From Cyprinodon diabolis (Eukaryota; Chordata; Actinopteri; Cyprinodontiformes; Cyprinodontidae): 64,000 bases of DNA. The notes beneath the pieces are model-generated. The model was not told the DNA's origin. It ran no database searches and was given only the letters and a program-made list of their open reading frames with translations. The DNA is taken from contig CM060081.1 in NCBI GenBank assembly GCA_030533445.1, positions 31,384,111 through 31,448,110 of the forward strand. The letters run 5' to 3'. Below, in pieces: positions 24,464 through 47,259 of the stretch. Numbering within the stretch: position 1 is the first letter of the stretch; the number at the start of each line of letters is the position of its first letter. Position numbers and translations under genes: made by a program.

Positions 24464-24767
24464 TTTAATCAGCTTCTTTGTTTATTTGCCTTTGTAATAA
24501 TTACCTTATTTATTTATTGTCCGTTATAATCTTGAACTTTATTTATTTGTTACTTAGTTTTTAAAGTATTTATTTATGTGTATGTGGTAAGATTTTTGTC
24601 TGTTTTATTCTTTCTTTGTATTTTTTTTACCCTATTTATTTCCTCCATGCTATTTATTTCTGCCTGTTGTATTTACATTTCTGTATGCATGTCTGCCTCA
24701 TTATGCAAATGATGAGGGCTGTGTCCTACGGGCTCAAGTTCTGCTCATTTATTTATATACTTATTTC

Positions 24768-25160
24768 TGTATTTATTTTTAATTATGGCAGGATTGGTCC
24801 TCCTTATCGGTCCTCCATAAGGGTGACCAGATTTGGGTTTCTAAAAAGGAGGACACTTATTTTGGGGGGGTAGCCGCTGACTGGAACGCTGACTTGACCG
24901 GACCGGGCATTCGAACCGAGCCATTAGCTCCTGGTCCGGAGCCAGCTGAACGAACCGGTGCAGTATGCTTCCATCCGCCTGCCTTACAGTTCTTCCCTCC
25001 ACCTGCCTTACCAGGCAGGTGGCCCCGTGCTTCCCCCCCGCCTGCCATACATGTATTTATTTTTAATTATGACAGGATTTGTCCTCCACAGCCCCGTGCT
25101 TCCCGCGGCCTGCCATACGGGACATGTATTTGTTTTTAATTATGGCAGGATTGGTCCTCC
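24768..25160 (+). repeat. three copies of a 36-bp direct repeat upstream of park7
   Basis: A unit starting TGTATTTATTTTTAATTATG and ending CAGGATTGGTCCTCC occurs at 24768-24803, 25052-25087 and 25125-25160. Copies 2 and 3 also share the preceding CCCCGTGCTTCCC and GGCCTGCCATAC-like sequence, giving a tandem unit of about 73 bp. Between copies 1 and 2 lies GC-rich sequence with repeated CCTGCCTTAC words and a GGTGACCAGATTTGGG/AAAGGAGGACA stretch resembling a dispersed fish repeat. The last copy ends about 280 bp before the park7 start codon, so the array may overlap or abut the promoter. Confidence 0.85.
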
Positions 25161-25164
25161 ATAC

Positions 25165-37173
<12,009 letters not shown>

Positions 37174-37265
37174 CTGCAGCCATGTTCCATCACCACTGGA
37201 GAAACTGGCACCTAGTTAAATCTCACAATATTGCTTCCTTTGCATGAGATAAAGTCATGGCTGCA

Positions 37266-37271
37266 AATAAA
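37266..37271 (+). terminator. park7: park7 polyadenylation signal AATAAA
   Basis: Canonical AATAAA 92 bp after the stop codon gives a very short 3' untranslated region. An ATTAAA at 37396-37401 is a plausible alternative, giving about 240 nt. Confidence 0.7.
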
Positions 37272-37559
37272 GAGGAATTTATCACTGGCTTGTTGCCACA
37301 AATGACTTCCATAGGATTTAACTGCATTTCCCTGTTTGGTTTATCATCTAAATAGCTTCCTCTTGTTCTTGACGGCTCTCATTGTTCAACCTGACATTAA
37401 AAGCATAAGTGTGAAGACGCGGTTTGTCATGCCTTGCGGTGTATTGCTGGTGGAGGTCACTTTGACTTGTTTTTACTTGCTTGTTTAATGCCTAAATATA
37501 GGCTGTATAATGTAGCGTATGAAGGAAAGCTATTCAGGGCGCGGGAAGAGGAATCCAAA

Positions 37560-37744
37560 AGGACTGGCAGCTCACTACAACCAATCACGCGCTCCGGATT
37601 GTCTGCAGTTGTGCTTTGAGTGGCCAATAAGAAGGCATTTAGGGTGAGTGGGCGGGGTTTAGTTGCAGCGCATGGTAGCTGTATGAGAGCAGTCCAGAGG
37701 GTCTTCACCCCCAGCCGAGAAGGAAGAGAAGGCTTCTGTCAAAG
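37560..37744 (+). promoter_or_regulatory. promoter and probable non-coding first exon of the next gene
   Basis: Two CCAAT boxes (37581-37585 and 37624-37628) and a GC box (GTGGGCGGGG, 37648-37657) lie within 80 bp, followed by GA-rich sequence ending CAAAG|GTAGGG, a strong donor at 37744/37745. The only ATG in the putative exon (37672) opens a four-codon frame, so the exon would be untranslated. It starts less than 400 bp after the park7 polyadenylation signals and is G/C-richer than its flanks. No downstream coding exon could be identified. ERRFI1 is the next gene in mammals but lies in convergent orientation there, so I leave the gene unnamed. Confidence 0.5.
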
Positions 37745-37749
37745 GTAGG

Positions 37750-40400
37750 GTTTAATATTTATCCTTTTCGCTCAACGCACAAGTGTTATTTAGGTTATTT
37801 AAACATGTATAAATAACAGAAATGAGCTCAGCTGCGTTCAAAGCTGGGTTTTATTGTTAACGAGACGTCTGTCATGTTAAGTTGCAGCTAATGGTGTCGA
37901 AATCTGTATGAGATCAGAGCGTTCCTAACCTAATAATGGCTCTGATAGCTTTTCAGCCATTAACATATTGTATTGTTGTAGTCACTATTAGCGTTCTCAT
38001 TTGGCAGCATCAGGTTCGCCACAATTCGGGTTAAAACGGATTGACGTGCAGTCCCGGGGGGGGGGTCGAGTAACGCTGCTTTGAGGAGGAGACGCTCACA
38101 GCTGAGAGAAGCGCTAAACATATGAGTGGAAACAGCGTCGCTGTGCAGATGTGAGCCGACATGGAGCCGCCAGTTTCAGGAGCCCTCCATCCTCAGCAGC
38201 TGCTGCTAATGCGGTGCGGCAGGTTAGAAGACCTGAGCCATCTCTGTCTGACACAGGGAAACCAAACACACCAAGAGTCTTGAGATTCAAATCACCACTG
38301 TGACAGGAAACGGTAACTCAGACTAAGAGAAGCTCTCTGCACCATGACTCAATAGAAAGAGCTGTCCTCAGTGATGGGAGGATTGTGGCAAGTTGCTGGC
38401 TTGACATTTTCTTTTGCACTTTTAACAGGAACAACCAGAGGTGTTGTTTTCACCTCCCTTTTTTTTCTTTTAACATTAACAGTAAATAAAAGCAGCTTCT
38501 GGTAAACTGATGACTAGTTACCAGGGAATGATCTCCTTCAGAGTCAGCTTGGCGCAAACTAAGCTGCTGCTGATTTCGGCCCCTATTTCTGGTTGTGTTT
38601 GTTTTATTATTTTTTATTTATTGTAGTGTATCTTTAAATAATTATAGAAACATGATCCATATAAATACAAAATAGGTTTGATAGAAAGATCTATAATTTC
38701 ACCCTAGTCTAATCCAGAATCACATTGCATTCTGGGGGATGTAGGAAGAGGAAAGGATTTAGCTTCTCTATCTCTCATGGCCAAACTAAACAAGGTTGAT
38801 GGTAGGAGCTGACCTCATTGTGAAGGTTACTGCTTACTTTTAGTGTTTCTATTTAGCTCATCTTTTTATCACCTTTTTTCCTTTTTTATGGTTTAAAAAA
38901 ACTAAATCAACTGATATGAAAAGCTTGTATCGTGATGCATTTTTCAGCCATATCGCAAAGCCCTATAGGCTCTGCTTGGAGTGCATTGGAGTTACTGCAA
39001 GGCGATATGCTGAAAAATTATGTCACTATATAAGCCCTTTATATTGGTCTATCAATAGACATCGACTAGGGTTCCTTTACCTACTTAAAATAAGGACGAG
39101 GAAGTGGAAAAAAGCCTGAATGTAGTTTATCTCTCTAACCCTCTCTAAATGTGACCTTTAACCTTTTAAAATAGGTCAGCTTACCACCTAACTTGCGTAT
39201 TATTACTGTGAGACGTTGAAAGGATAGATCCTTTCCTCCACCTACATCCCCCCAGAATACCACACGGTTCTGGATTGAAGTTTAGTGGAGTTATTCAAAC
39301 GTTTTTCAGACATATTTTCTATTTATATTGATCATGTGTCAGTCATGATCAATTAACAATCTTAGGTCGGTTCCATTTAGACAACAGTCACTGCCTGCAA
39401 AGCATAAACCACCCCTCAGAAGGCCCGGAAATCATCCAAACCAGAAAGCTAGTGAATTGGCTCTTTTACCCACCATTCCTACAAGAACAGCAGGAAGTCT
39501 AAAAAAAGACTGTGGCACTGTACCAATTTCAATGCATCAAGAGAGATTTTTCCCCCCGTTAAAAATCACATGATATCAAGATCACACAGGTGCACCTGTG
39601 TGTGATGATTACCTCTGGCCACAATCTGGATAGTTCAGGCAAGCTGAGCTTAGTCAGTTTAGACAGGTCTATGTCTTGCATGTTGCGGAAGCATCATTAC
39701 AATATGAATCCGAGCTCGAAAATGAATCCTCACCACTCCCTGGAGGACAAATGCAAGCATACATATGACTGCTTGAATTGTCTTGATGACAACATATAGC
39801 GCTCTCATTAACGTTGTGTTTTCTTTTTTTTTTCTGCGGATATTTATGGAACTTTAACATTTTGCGCTGTTGCACATAACATGCTAGAATTATTCTGCTT
39901 GAGCAGCTGTACAGTAAAGAGCTGGAGGCCTGGCTCCCTATTTCTGGATGGGGCAGAAGACGGTGGGCTGGGGGAAGGGTGAGACTGAGGTCTGACTGAC
40001 TCAGTGGTTTAGCTAATGATGCAATTAGACTGCTGTCTTTTGCATCCCCTGATTAGATCCCTTACTCACAGTGGCCTGCCTACAATAAAAGACCAACAGC
40101 TCACTTGTTTTTATTTTCTATTTTATACGCAAATTGAATTTTACCATGCTGCAACATGTTATGTAATAAGGGATACATTAATGGACTTGGTTCTGCAGCT
40201 TGGTATAATAAAGCTAACATAGGACATATGAGATCTTGGATCAACAGTAGCTTTGTAATTAAATGTATGGTATGTGTTAAAAATCTTCTCTTGGTCTTCC
40301 TGTATGTTTGTATAAATTGAGTCAACGTGACTTTTTTTTTTACACCTTACAGGCTAGACAATGTTTCAAATTTGAAATAAATCAATGAAAGCTGTAATAT
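37750..40400. other. putative first intron of an unassigned gene, no coding exon seen
   Basis: The first 500 bp after the donor remain fairly GC-rich, with a G run at 38057-38066 and CAGCAGCTGCTGCTAATG at about 38200, as often seen around CpG-island promoters. The rest is AT-rich without a recognisable exon. Confidence 0.4.
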
Positions 40401-40559
40401 CTTTATGCATTTTTTTTTTTAGAAACAACAGCAAATAAAAGAAGTAGAAAAGTTGCACTCCACCTATTCCTATTAAAACCTCATTCACTGATAAATAATA
40501 ATGCCCCTGCGTTATAGTTTCTGAAAGGCCTTGCATCAAAAAATACTGCACAAAATCAG

Positions 40560-41160
40560 TGCAATGAGTGCAATGCAATACCTCGGCTCCAGACATCCCC
40601 GCCCCCTCAGCAGACGATCCGCTGCATCTCTCCCAAATTGTAGCTCACCGCAAACAGTGTAGCAGACAGGAGGCCGCCTTGTTTTGTTTTTATGACCGAA
40701 ATTGCGGAAAACAACTCTTGAAGTTTGACCCGCTAGAAGAGCGAGGTGCGCAAGAACGCTGGGACCCTTTTTTCACCTGGATCTGCGCTCTTTTTGGCCC
40801 TCATGTCCCTCCGTCGTTGGACTAAACTCCCCCCCACTTCCTCACCACCTCTGCCGTATCTAGACCCACAGCGTGTAGCAAAGACCACGCTTCCATATTG
40901 AGCATAAATCAAAAATGTCTGTGTCAAGCTTACTACAACACACTGATGTAAGAGTATAACCAGGAAGCGAGGTAGGAGGGCAAAATAGGTTTAGCGCCAC
41001 CGCAGCACAGGAGGGAGAATTACGTCCACGAGCAAATGGATAAAAATAGACCGGAGGGAAAAAAAACACGAATCGATATTCTTGCGGACGTATCGATCCA
41101 TCGGATCGTTGGCTGTTGGATCGATGCATCGATACAAAACCATTATTGTTTACACTCCTA
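40560..41160. mobile_element. probable hAT-like element, right end defined
   Basis: The right terminus reads, on the minus strand, TAGGAGTGTAAACAATAATG, followed inwards by repeated ATCGATGCATCGAT/ATCGATCC words, a recognisable non-autonomous hAT pattern. GC-rich interior sequence extends left to about 40560. No left terminus or duplication was found, so the left boundary is a guess. Confidence 0.45.
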
Positions 41161-41169
41161 CTACTTAAT

Positions 41170-42025
41170 AGGGAATCATTTTGGAACATGCTTAGAAGTG
41201 ACCAGAAAACCATCTATCTAAATTAATTCTACAATTTCTGATAAGAACAATTATGATTTGGAAAAATAAGTTGTTCTGGTAGATGCTTGTAAAATCAACT
41301 TAATGTTCATAATTTGTCTTAAAAATTAAGAGTTGCTCAAAAAGCTCCAATAAATGGTATATTGTCACAGATAAGCGTTTCTTTTAACTTATGATTTGCG
41401 CAGTTTAAAAACTATACAAGGAGCAGAAAGACAAGCTTCAAAGTTCACCATGAGCTGGAAGTTCTAGTTTGGACACACAATTTTTTGTTAAGCAGTTTTT
41501 AAAAAGTTATTCCATGGTTAAAATAATGTATTGAATTATTGCAATTTTTTGCAATGTCCAAACCCTATTGCAAAAGCATTTTATATGCAGATGCATCAAT
41601 ATTTGAGTGTTACTATTTTGATGGAGAGAGTCTCTGTTGTGGCATTATCAGCCTGCCTTGTAGGTTATTTACCATGCTTAATGTCATATGTGAAATGGAG
41701 CACTCAATTAAATCTGCTTCAAGTACAACGCTGAAGGAGAATATTTACCAATCAGATGCCATTGAGAGACAGCTACAAGGCAGGTTCAAAGATTTTGTGT
41801 CAATCGGACCTTTGCACTAAAATAGGAGGAAAAATCTGGGCCATCAGCGTTCAGTTAATTCTAGCGATAACGATTAGCTCCTGCCCTCATGCTATTTGTT
41901 TTAACAATATTATGGCAGTCAGTTTTATAAATGTTGTTTAAACATCAATAACACTAAGTTAAAACTCTTATCAGATTTTTGAGTGCTGTGGTTTAATAGT
42001 CAATCGATCGGAGCTTGCATCACTT
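41170..42025. other. intergenic/intronic DNA, nothing recognised
   Basis: AT-rich. The 93-codon frame at 41539 has no domain I recognise. Confidence 0.35.
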
Positions 42026-42030
42026 TCTAA

Positions 42031-42245
42031 TATTATTTGCAGGGTGGGGCCAGCTTCTCAGAAGCTGCAATCATTAATGTGGCCCTTAAAATTCAAACCA
42101 TGCCGCAGAGGGTAATTGAATTTGATGTTCAGAAGTTAATTTCATATCCGTATATTGATTCTTCTGGAAAAATAATTGCCTCTCTGGACATCTCAATGAA
42201 GTTGCAAGTGCACTATCATGAGAGTGGGAGACGTATAAAGTAGGT
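42031..42245 (+). promoter_or_regulatory. candidate conserved non-coding element (or exon)
   Basis: A 200-bp non-repetitive block within AT-rich DNA. It is preceded by TATTATTTGCAG, a passable acceptor, and ends ATAAAGTAGGT, a possible donor, with an open frame of 68 codons throughout. The encoded sequence (about VALKIQTMPQRVIEFDVQKL at its centre) matches no family I know. The DNA texture, with repeated TAAT/ATTA cores, is equally typical of an enhancer. Confidence 0.3.
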
Positions 42246-42249
42246 TTTG

Positions 42250-42960
42250 TTGCTTGGAGGCTTTTTTCAGCATGCATGTCTGTCTGCTTCCTGTCTCAAT
42301 AAGAAATACTATATGATTTTAGATTCTTAAGAGTTTTAACTCAATAAACAAGTCTCTCCTCCTTTATATATAATCATGTATATTTTGCACAATACGCATG
42401 CCCTAAAAACTGAAAAGCAGTATTTCAGCTGTAGGGTACAGGCTTCCTCTCTGTGGTGTACATCATCACCCATCTAGCCAGTGTGCTGCACCTTTTTTGG
42501 CACTGGCTTAAATCACCAGTGCCCAGAACGCCTGTCAGTGACAAATGCTGTAAGCACAGACTGCAGCGTGTATTTAAATACTAGGATTGTGTTCAAATGT
42601 TACATCACCGTTATTGGTTAGTGAAATTAAATTGTGACATAAATTTATATTGAATTATTGTTCAGCCTGATGTAAGAAATGGGGGTATGTCGCTCTGACA
42701 TACTGTCAGACTCTACTTTCCACTTGATGTCAAGGAAGTGGACTCTAACAGTGATGTAGCTCTGGGTGTTGGATCAGTCTGATAACAGTGGTAGGAGCCA
42801 CACTTAGTAATGTCCTGGCTCACACGACAAGATTTCATAATTGACGGGTAATTTGCAAGACCTACTAGACCCCAAACATGATAAATGCTTTAAGATATGT
42901 AGATATAACAGGTTTGATATTACAGTGTGTAGTGTACAGCCACAGGGCGACCATAACGCA
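42250..42960. other. intergenic/intronic DNA, nothing recognised
   Basis: No supportable feature. Confidence 0.35.
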
Positions 42961-42964
42961 CCAC

Positions 42965-43260
42965 TAGGGCTGCAATGACGAATCGATAAAATCGATAAAA
43001 ATCGACTTTTAAAAGCGTTGGCAACGAATTTCATCATCGATTAGTTGTGTCGCGTGATTAATGCGTCATCCGCTGCCGCCGTCATCACATCCACTTGACT
43101 GAAACGGGGGAAGAAAAAAAAAATACGGCAGAGCGAGCCAGCGCCGCAGGTGCAGTGTTGCCAACTCAGCGACTTTTCACACAGATGTTGTAAAAGACAA
43201 GAAATGGCACAGTAAAAAAGTTGTTGGTTAAATTAGTGAAGATGGCAGGAGCAGGGAATT
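42965..43260. mobile_element. hAT-like element left end
   Basis: TAGGGCTGCAATGACGAATC followed by ATCGATAAAAATCGA repeats is a familiar left terminus of non-autonomous fish hAT elements. A CpG-rich stretch (GCTGCCGCCGTCATC) follows. No right terminus found; probably truncated. Confidence 0.5.
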
Positions 43261-43264
43261 TACT

Positions 43265-46200
43265 TACTAAATTGTTGAGGTGTCTTTTTTTTTTTTTTTT
43301 TTACCTGAGAAAGCTTCCTGATTCTCTACACCTAACATCCAACAGGTTATGTCTTTGTCTACACTTGGGGACCACCACAAGCACTGGGATATCGGGCTGA
43401 CAATTCAACAAGTTGAATTTTGCAAATTGCGATGAGCGATCAGGAAGCCTTCAGCAGACAAGATCCGTCTTAACTCACCAAACATCCTAGGAATATCTTA
43501 AAAGATTATCATATTTGTCATTCTAATGATCTTGGCATCCCTAGGATTGTCAAATTGGGGAAGAAAACCTATTTGTGTGAACCAGCCTTAACTCATGTAT
43601 TTTTATTCATGTTGCAAGTGTTTTGTGCATTGCATCCTTACCATCCCATTTAGTTGTTGACTTAAGGAGCTTGTTGATTTTATATTTACAAACAAAACTC
43701 AGCAAAGTGCATTCTGTATTAAAACTGCTAAATTTTCAGTTAGCGTGAATACTTTTGATTTGCACATTTTGGACACCTGCTTTTAACATGCCAATCCTTG
43801 TTCTGCAAAAATATTTGTCTGGTTGACCGAATGCATGCTTTCTTACATGCTGAAAGTACACAGGGAGGTGTGTGAATATGTGTTCAAAAGGACGAGGGGA
43901 GGGCCATTTCCTTTATGTCATCTGCTCTGCTCAGTGACTTCAAGATTAAACACTTGTTCTGTCTTTTCTGTTTGTCTCTTCAGTCCCTGCTTTTCCTTTC
44001 CCTCCTCTTTCAATTTGCACTTTCATTCAGTCTCATGGTATCGTGTCAGACGTACATGTTATGATGTTCTTGCGCACAATCTTGGTCACAGTGGATCTCG
44101 CAGTCTCCACTCTTGCGTCCCTCTCCTATGCTTCTCCTCTGCTCTTTATTTTGGATTTTGGCTGGTGCTCTGCATCATTCCTCCTTTCTGGCTGCTGCGT
44201 GAGCAATCTGCTTCAGACTGAGGTGGGTGGGTTTTTATTTGTTAAACAGCATCATTGCTAGGTCTGAAGCTCCCTGTCTGTTATCTTTCTCTCCCCTCAC
44301 GCTCTCCTCTCGCTTTTCCTCTCCCCTCACTTTGTTCCGTCATTGCGCATGTCTCATCCCACTGGGGAAACAAGTGCCATACCTTCTGCATGCAGGAGCA
44401 TTTAACGTTATCACGCAGTATGCTAGCGAGGTAATGTTTCAACCTCTCCAGATCTCTCTGACCGTCTGAAGAGCTGCTGCCTATGCGGTTAACACTGCTG
44501 CTGCAGCTGCTGCATTGAAAACCTTCTTTGCATACCTTATTATGCAGGCATGTATTCCACTCTCTTTTTCTGCTGACTTTGAATGTGCATCACTTTTCTA
44601 AATGTGTTTGGTTCTTAAGACTTTTGAAATGTCATAATATTTAATGAAAAAGGGGAAAGAAACAATTTTATATCTAAAGTGTGAGAGATACTCTCACAGA
44701 CTTGTGCTAAAATACATTTAGACATTAGATTTTAATGTTTGGTCCTGTTTTAACTCACCTGCCTTGCTGCTGGTGCAGTTTCATCTGTTGCTGTTGCCAC
44801 AGTGGGCAACACCCAGAGGCAACGTTTACCTGTTTGTGTTTTGCTAAGAGAACGGTTAGTCCGGTTAACAGAGTGCTTCAGTGTAGGTGTTTGTTGGGGG
44901 CTAGTGTTTCAGCATGCTCGTGTGTGCTTGTACATGTGTGTAGGTGTGTGTGTTCTGCTATATGGAGATGTGTGCTCGCCTGCCTGCTTGCCCATGGGCT
45001 CTGGTCCAAGTAGAAAGCACAGGAGAGGTATGCTGCAGGGGTTTAGTTTGGTGCAGTAAGCTGTTGAGTGCTCTGTAACAAGCAGAAAAAAAAATCGGTT
45101 TGTGTCCTTACGCTTGCCAGCTGCAAGTGTACTGCAGAAAAAAGATAGATTCCCCTAAGATATCTGCAAACAGGATGTCCTTGGGTATTAGATTCTTTTA
45201 TTCAGGTTGCTGGAACTTTTATTTGATTTATTTTCCTACAATATCTTACTGTCAGCCATACATCTTTTGCTGTTTTGTGTTTTTCTTTTTTAAAGGACGC
45301 AGATGGTGGGACCAGAAACTGTTTCTAGTAATAAAATAAAGGAAAATCTCTTTGAAACAAATACAAGATGACATAGAGTGACAAACGTGTTTTATCTGTG
45401 TTTTGCTTAAATACTTTGGTTAGGTGTCATGCCAAACACTCAAAGGGATGCTAGAAATGAGGTTAACATATTTCTTTGATGGCGCTCCCATTATTCTGAG
45501 CCTACAGCTTAGAGATTTCAAAGGAAACTGTTTGGTGCAGTTATTGCATAAAACAAGTAATGACAGATCTATTAACTGTTGATTGTTCAAATTTTATTTT
45601 GTGCCATCAAATAAACATTAACCTTTAATTTTTTGTTTTATTTCCAAGAGCTCTTGATGGACTCGGTAGAAACCTAAAATTCACTGGCACCCTTCCTTAA
45701 ACCAGAATTATTGCTGTTGGAATAAGCTTAAAATGAGAATTTGTTTGTCTTTTTCACAACTACAATTAATATTATTAATAATAATAAAATTAATATTATT
45801 AATAATCCCCTGAATCCCCCAAAAATGATCTTAGTTGCAGGTATATTTGTCTGCCCTAGTAATCACTAGGCTGGATGAACTATCTTTTATAGATTCAGAA
45901 TACGGCTTAGAAGCAGTTTCCTCCTGTCAGAGAACCTTTTTACTTGAATAGAGTTTGGGCACAGAAAGTGTTTGGGGTGCTAGGAGTTCACCTTAAAGTG
46001 CTAGAGCCAGAATAAGACTGAGCATCCAAAAGCAATGACTGGTGCCCTCTGAGTCTGAAACATTCAGTATGCAGTGTGTTTTAAACTGGTTTTTAATGGG
46101 AGTATTATTAGTTTAGAGTTTTACAGCAATACAAAATACAAAGTGATTAATATTATAGAATATTGCAAAAGCCATAGCAGTTCTGGAATATTCCTATTTT

Positions 46201-46520
46201 ATTCTTTTCTCCAATCTGTGCTTTCTAAACTTTGTGTTACTAGAATTTTTTCGGCACTGCTAATTGTCTTCAGTGTAATAGTGTTATTTTATGTAGGCCA
46301 GTTAGTTATACCTCAGCTTGTACACCGAAATTTGGCCAATCATATATTAACGGTTATCATTTTTTTTCGGTCATAGCATCTTGATTCATATGTTGCAGCT
46401 AATATACACAATGGATGAAATAAGAAATAAGAATAATTTACTTTACCATTGAGTTACGTCCCAGTATTCATGGGGATGGATGTCAAAAAAACAAATTTTT
46501 TTGACTCGCAGTGCCGTTTT
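43265..46520. other. intergenic/intronic DNA, no gene recognised
   Basis: Includes a poly-T run at 43289-43301, a C/T-rich tract at 43970-44360 in which overlapping Ser/Leu/Cys-rich frames are composition artefacts, and an imperfect ATTAATATTATTAATAATA hairpin near 45765-45805. Confidence 0.35.
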
Positions 46521-46530
46521 TACTTTTGAA

Positions 46531-47246
46531 TAGGGATGCACGATATTGGGATTTTGGCCGATATCCGATATGCCGATATTTTAAAACTTATGTAGCCGAT
46601 AACCGACATCGATACCGACGTTAAAGCTGGACAAAAATAAGTAGTCATTGAAAATAGCAGTTTTGTTATCCATTTCTGACACTTTGAAAAATAATATACT
46701 CAAATATATTTTCATATGCTGATATCAAATTGATTTTTAAAAACGCGGTATCGATCTATTTTACTTTCAAAATCTCGAGAAATTTCATCGTTCTGTTACA
46801 AACTCGTGATATTTTGCAAATTCTTGTGAGATTTTGTTAGTAAAATAGATCGATGCCACGTCAATATATCAACATATAAAAATATGGCAAAATTTCGTGG
46901 ATTTTTGGGGGATTTCGTAGCATAACGATGATATATAGCAATATTTCATTAGTAAAAGAGATCGATATGGTGTTTTTAAATGGCAATATATCAGCATATG
47001 AAGATATTGTGATATTTTAATGTATCAGTATTTTTTCCCTCGTCTTTAGAAGTTTTTAAGTCTGTAAAAAATAAGTTTTTAAGGAAGAAGTAGGTTTTTT
47101 TTTTTGTTTTTTTTTTAGACTTTAGAAACTCAGAAGCTGATCAAATATCGGGTTAAATATCGGTGGGGTGGCCGATGTCCGATATTCAGTTTTAAGGCTG
47201 ATACAGGCCGATACCGATAGTGGGCCGATTATATCGTGCATCCCTA
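46531..47246. mobile_element. hAT-type MITE with long internal inverted repeats
   Basis: The left end TAGGGATGCACGATATTGGG and the right end, on the minus strand TAGGGATGCACGATATAATC, share a 15-bp identical terminus and extended GGCCGATA/CCGATA-rich subterminal repeats. Flanks CTTTTGAA (46523-46530) and CTTTGGAA (47247-47254) match at 7 of 8 positions, fitting a hAT duplication. Internally, sequence near 46700-46765 (CATATGCTGATATCAAATTG) recurs in inverted form near 46945-47000 (ATATCAGCATATGAAGATAT), making the 716-bp element partly palindromic. No transposase. Confidence 0.9.
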
Positions 47247-47259
47247 CTTTGGAATGCCC

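Noticed and set aside
43823..44221. 132-codon plus-strand frame
   Set aside because: Derived from a C/T-rich tract; Ser/Cys/Leu/Phe composition follows base composition.
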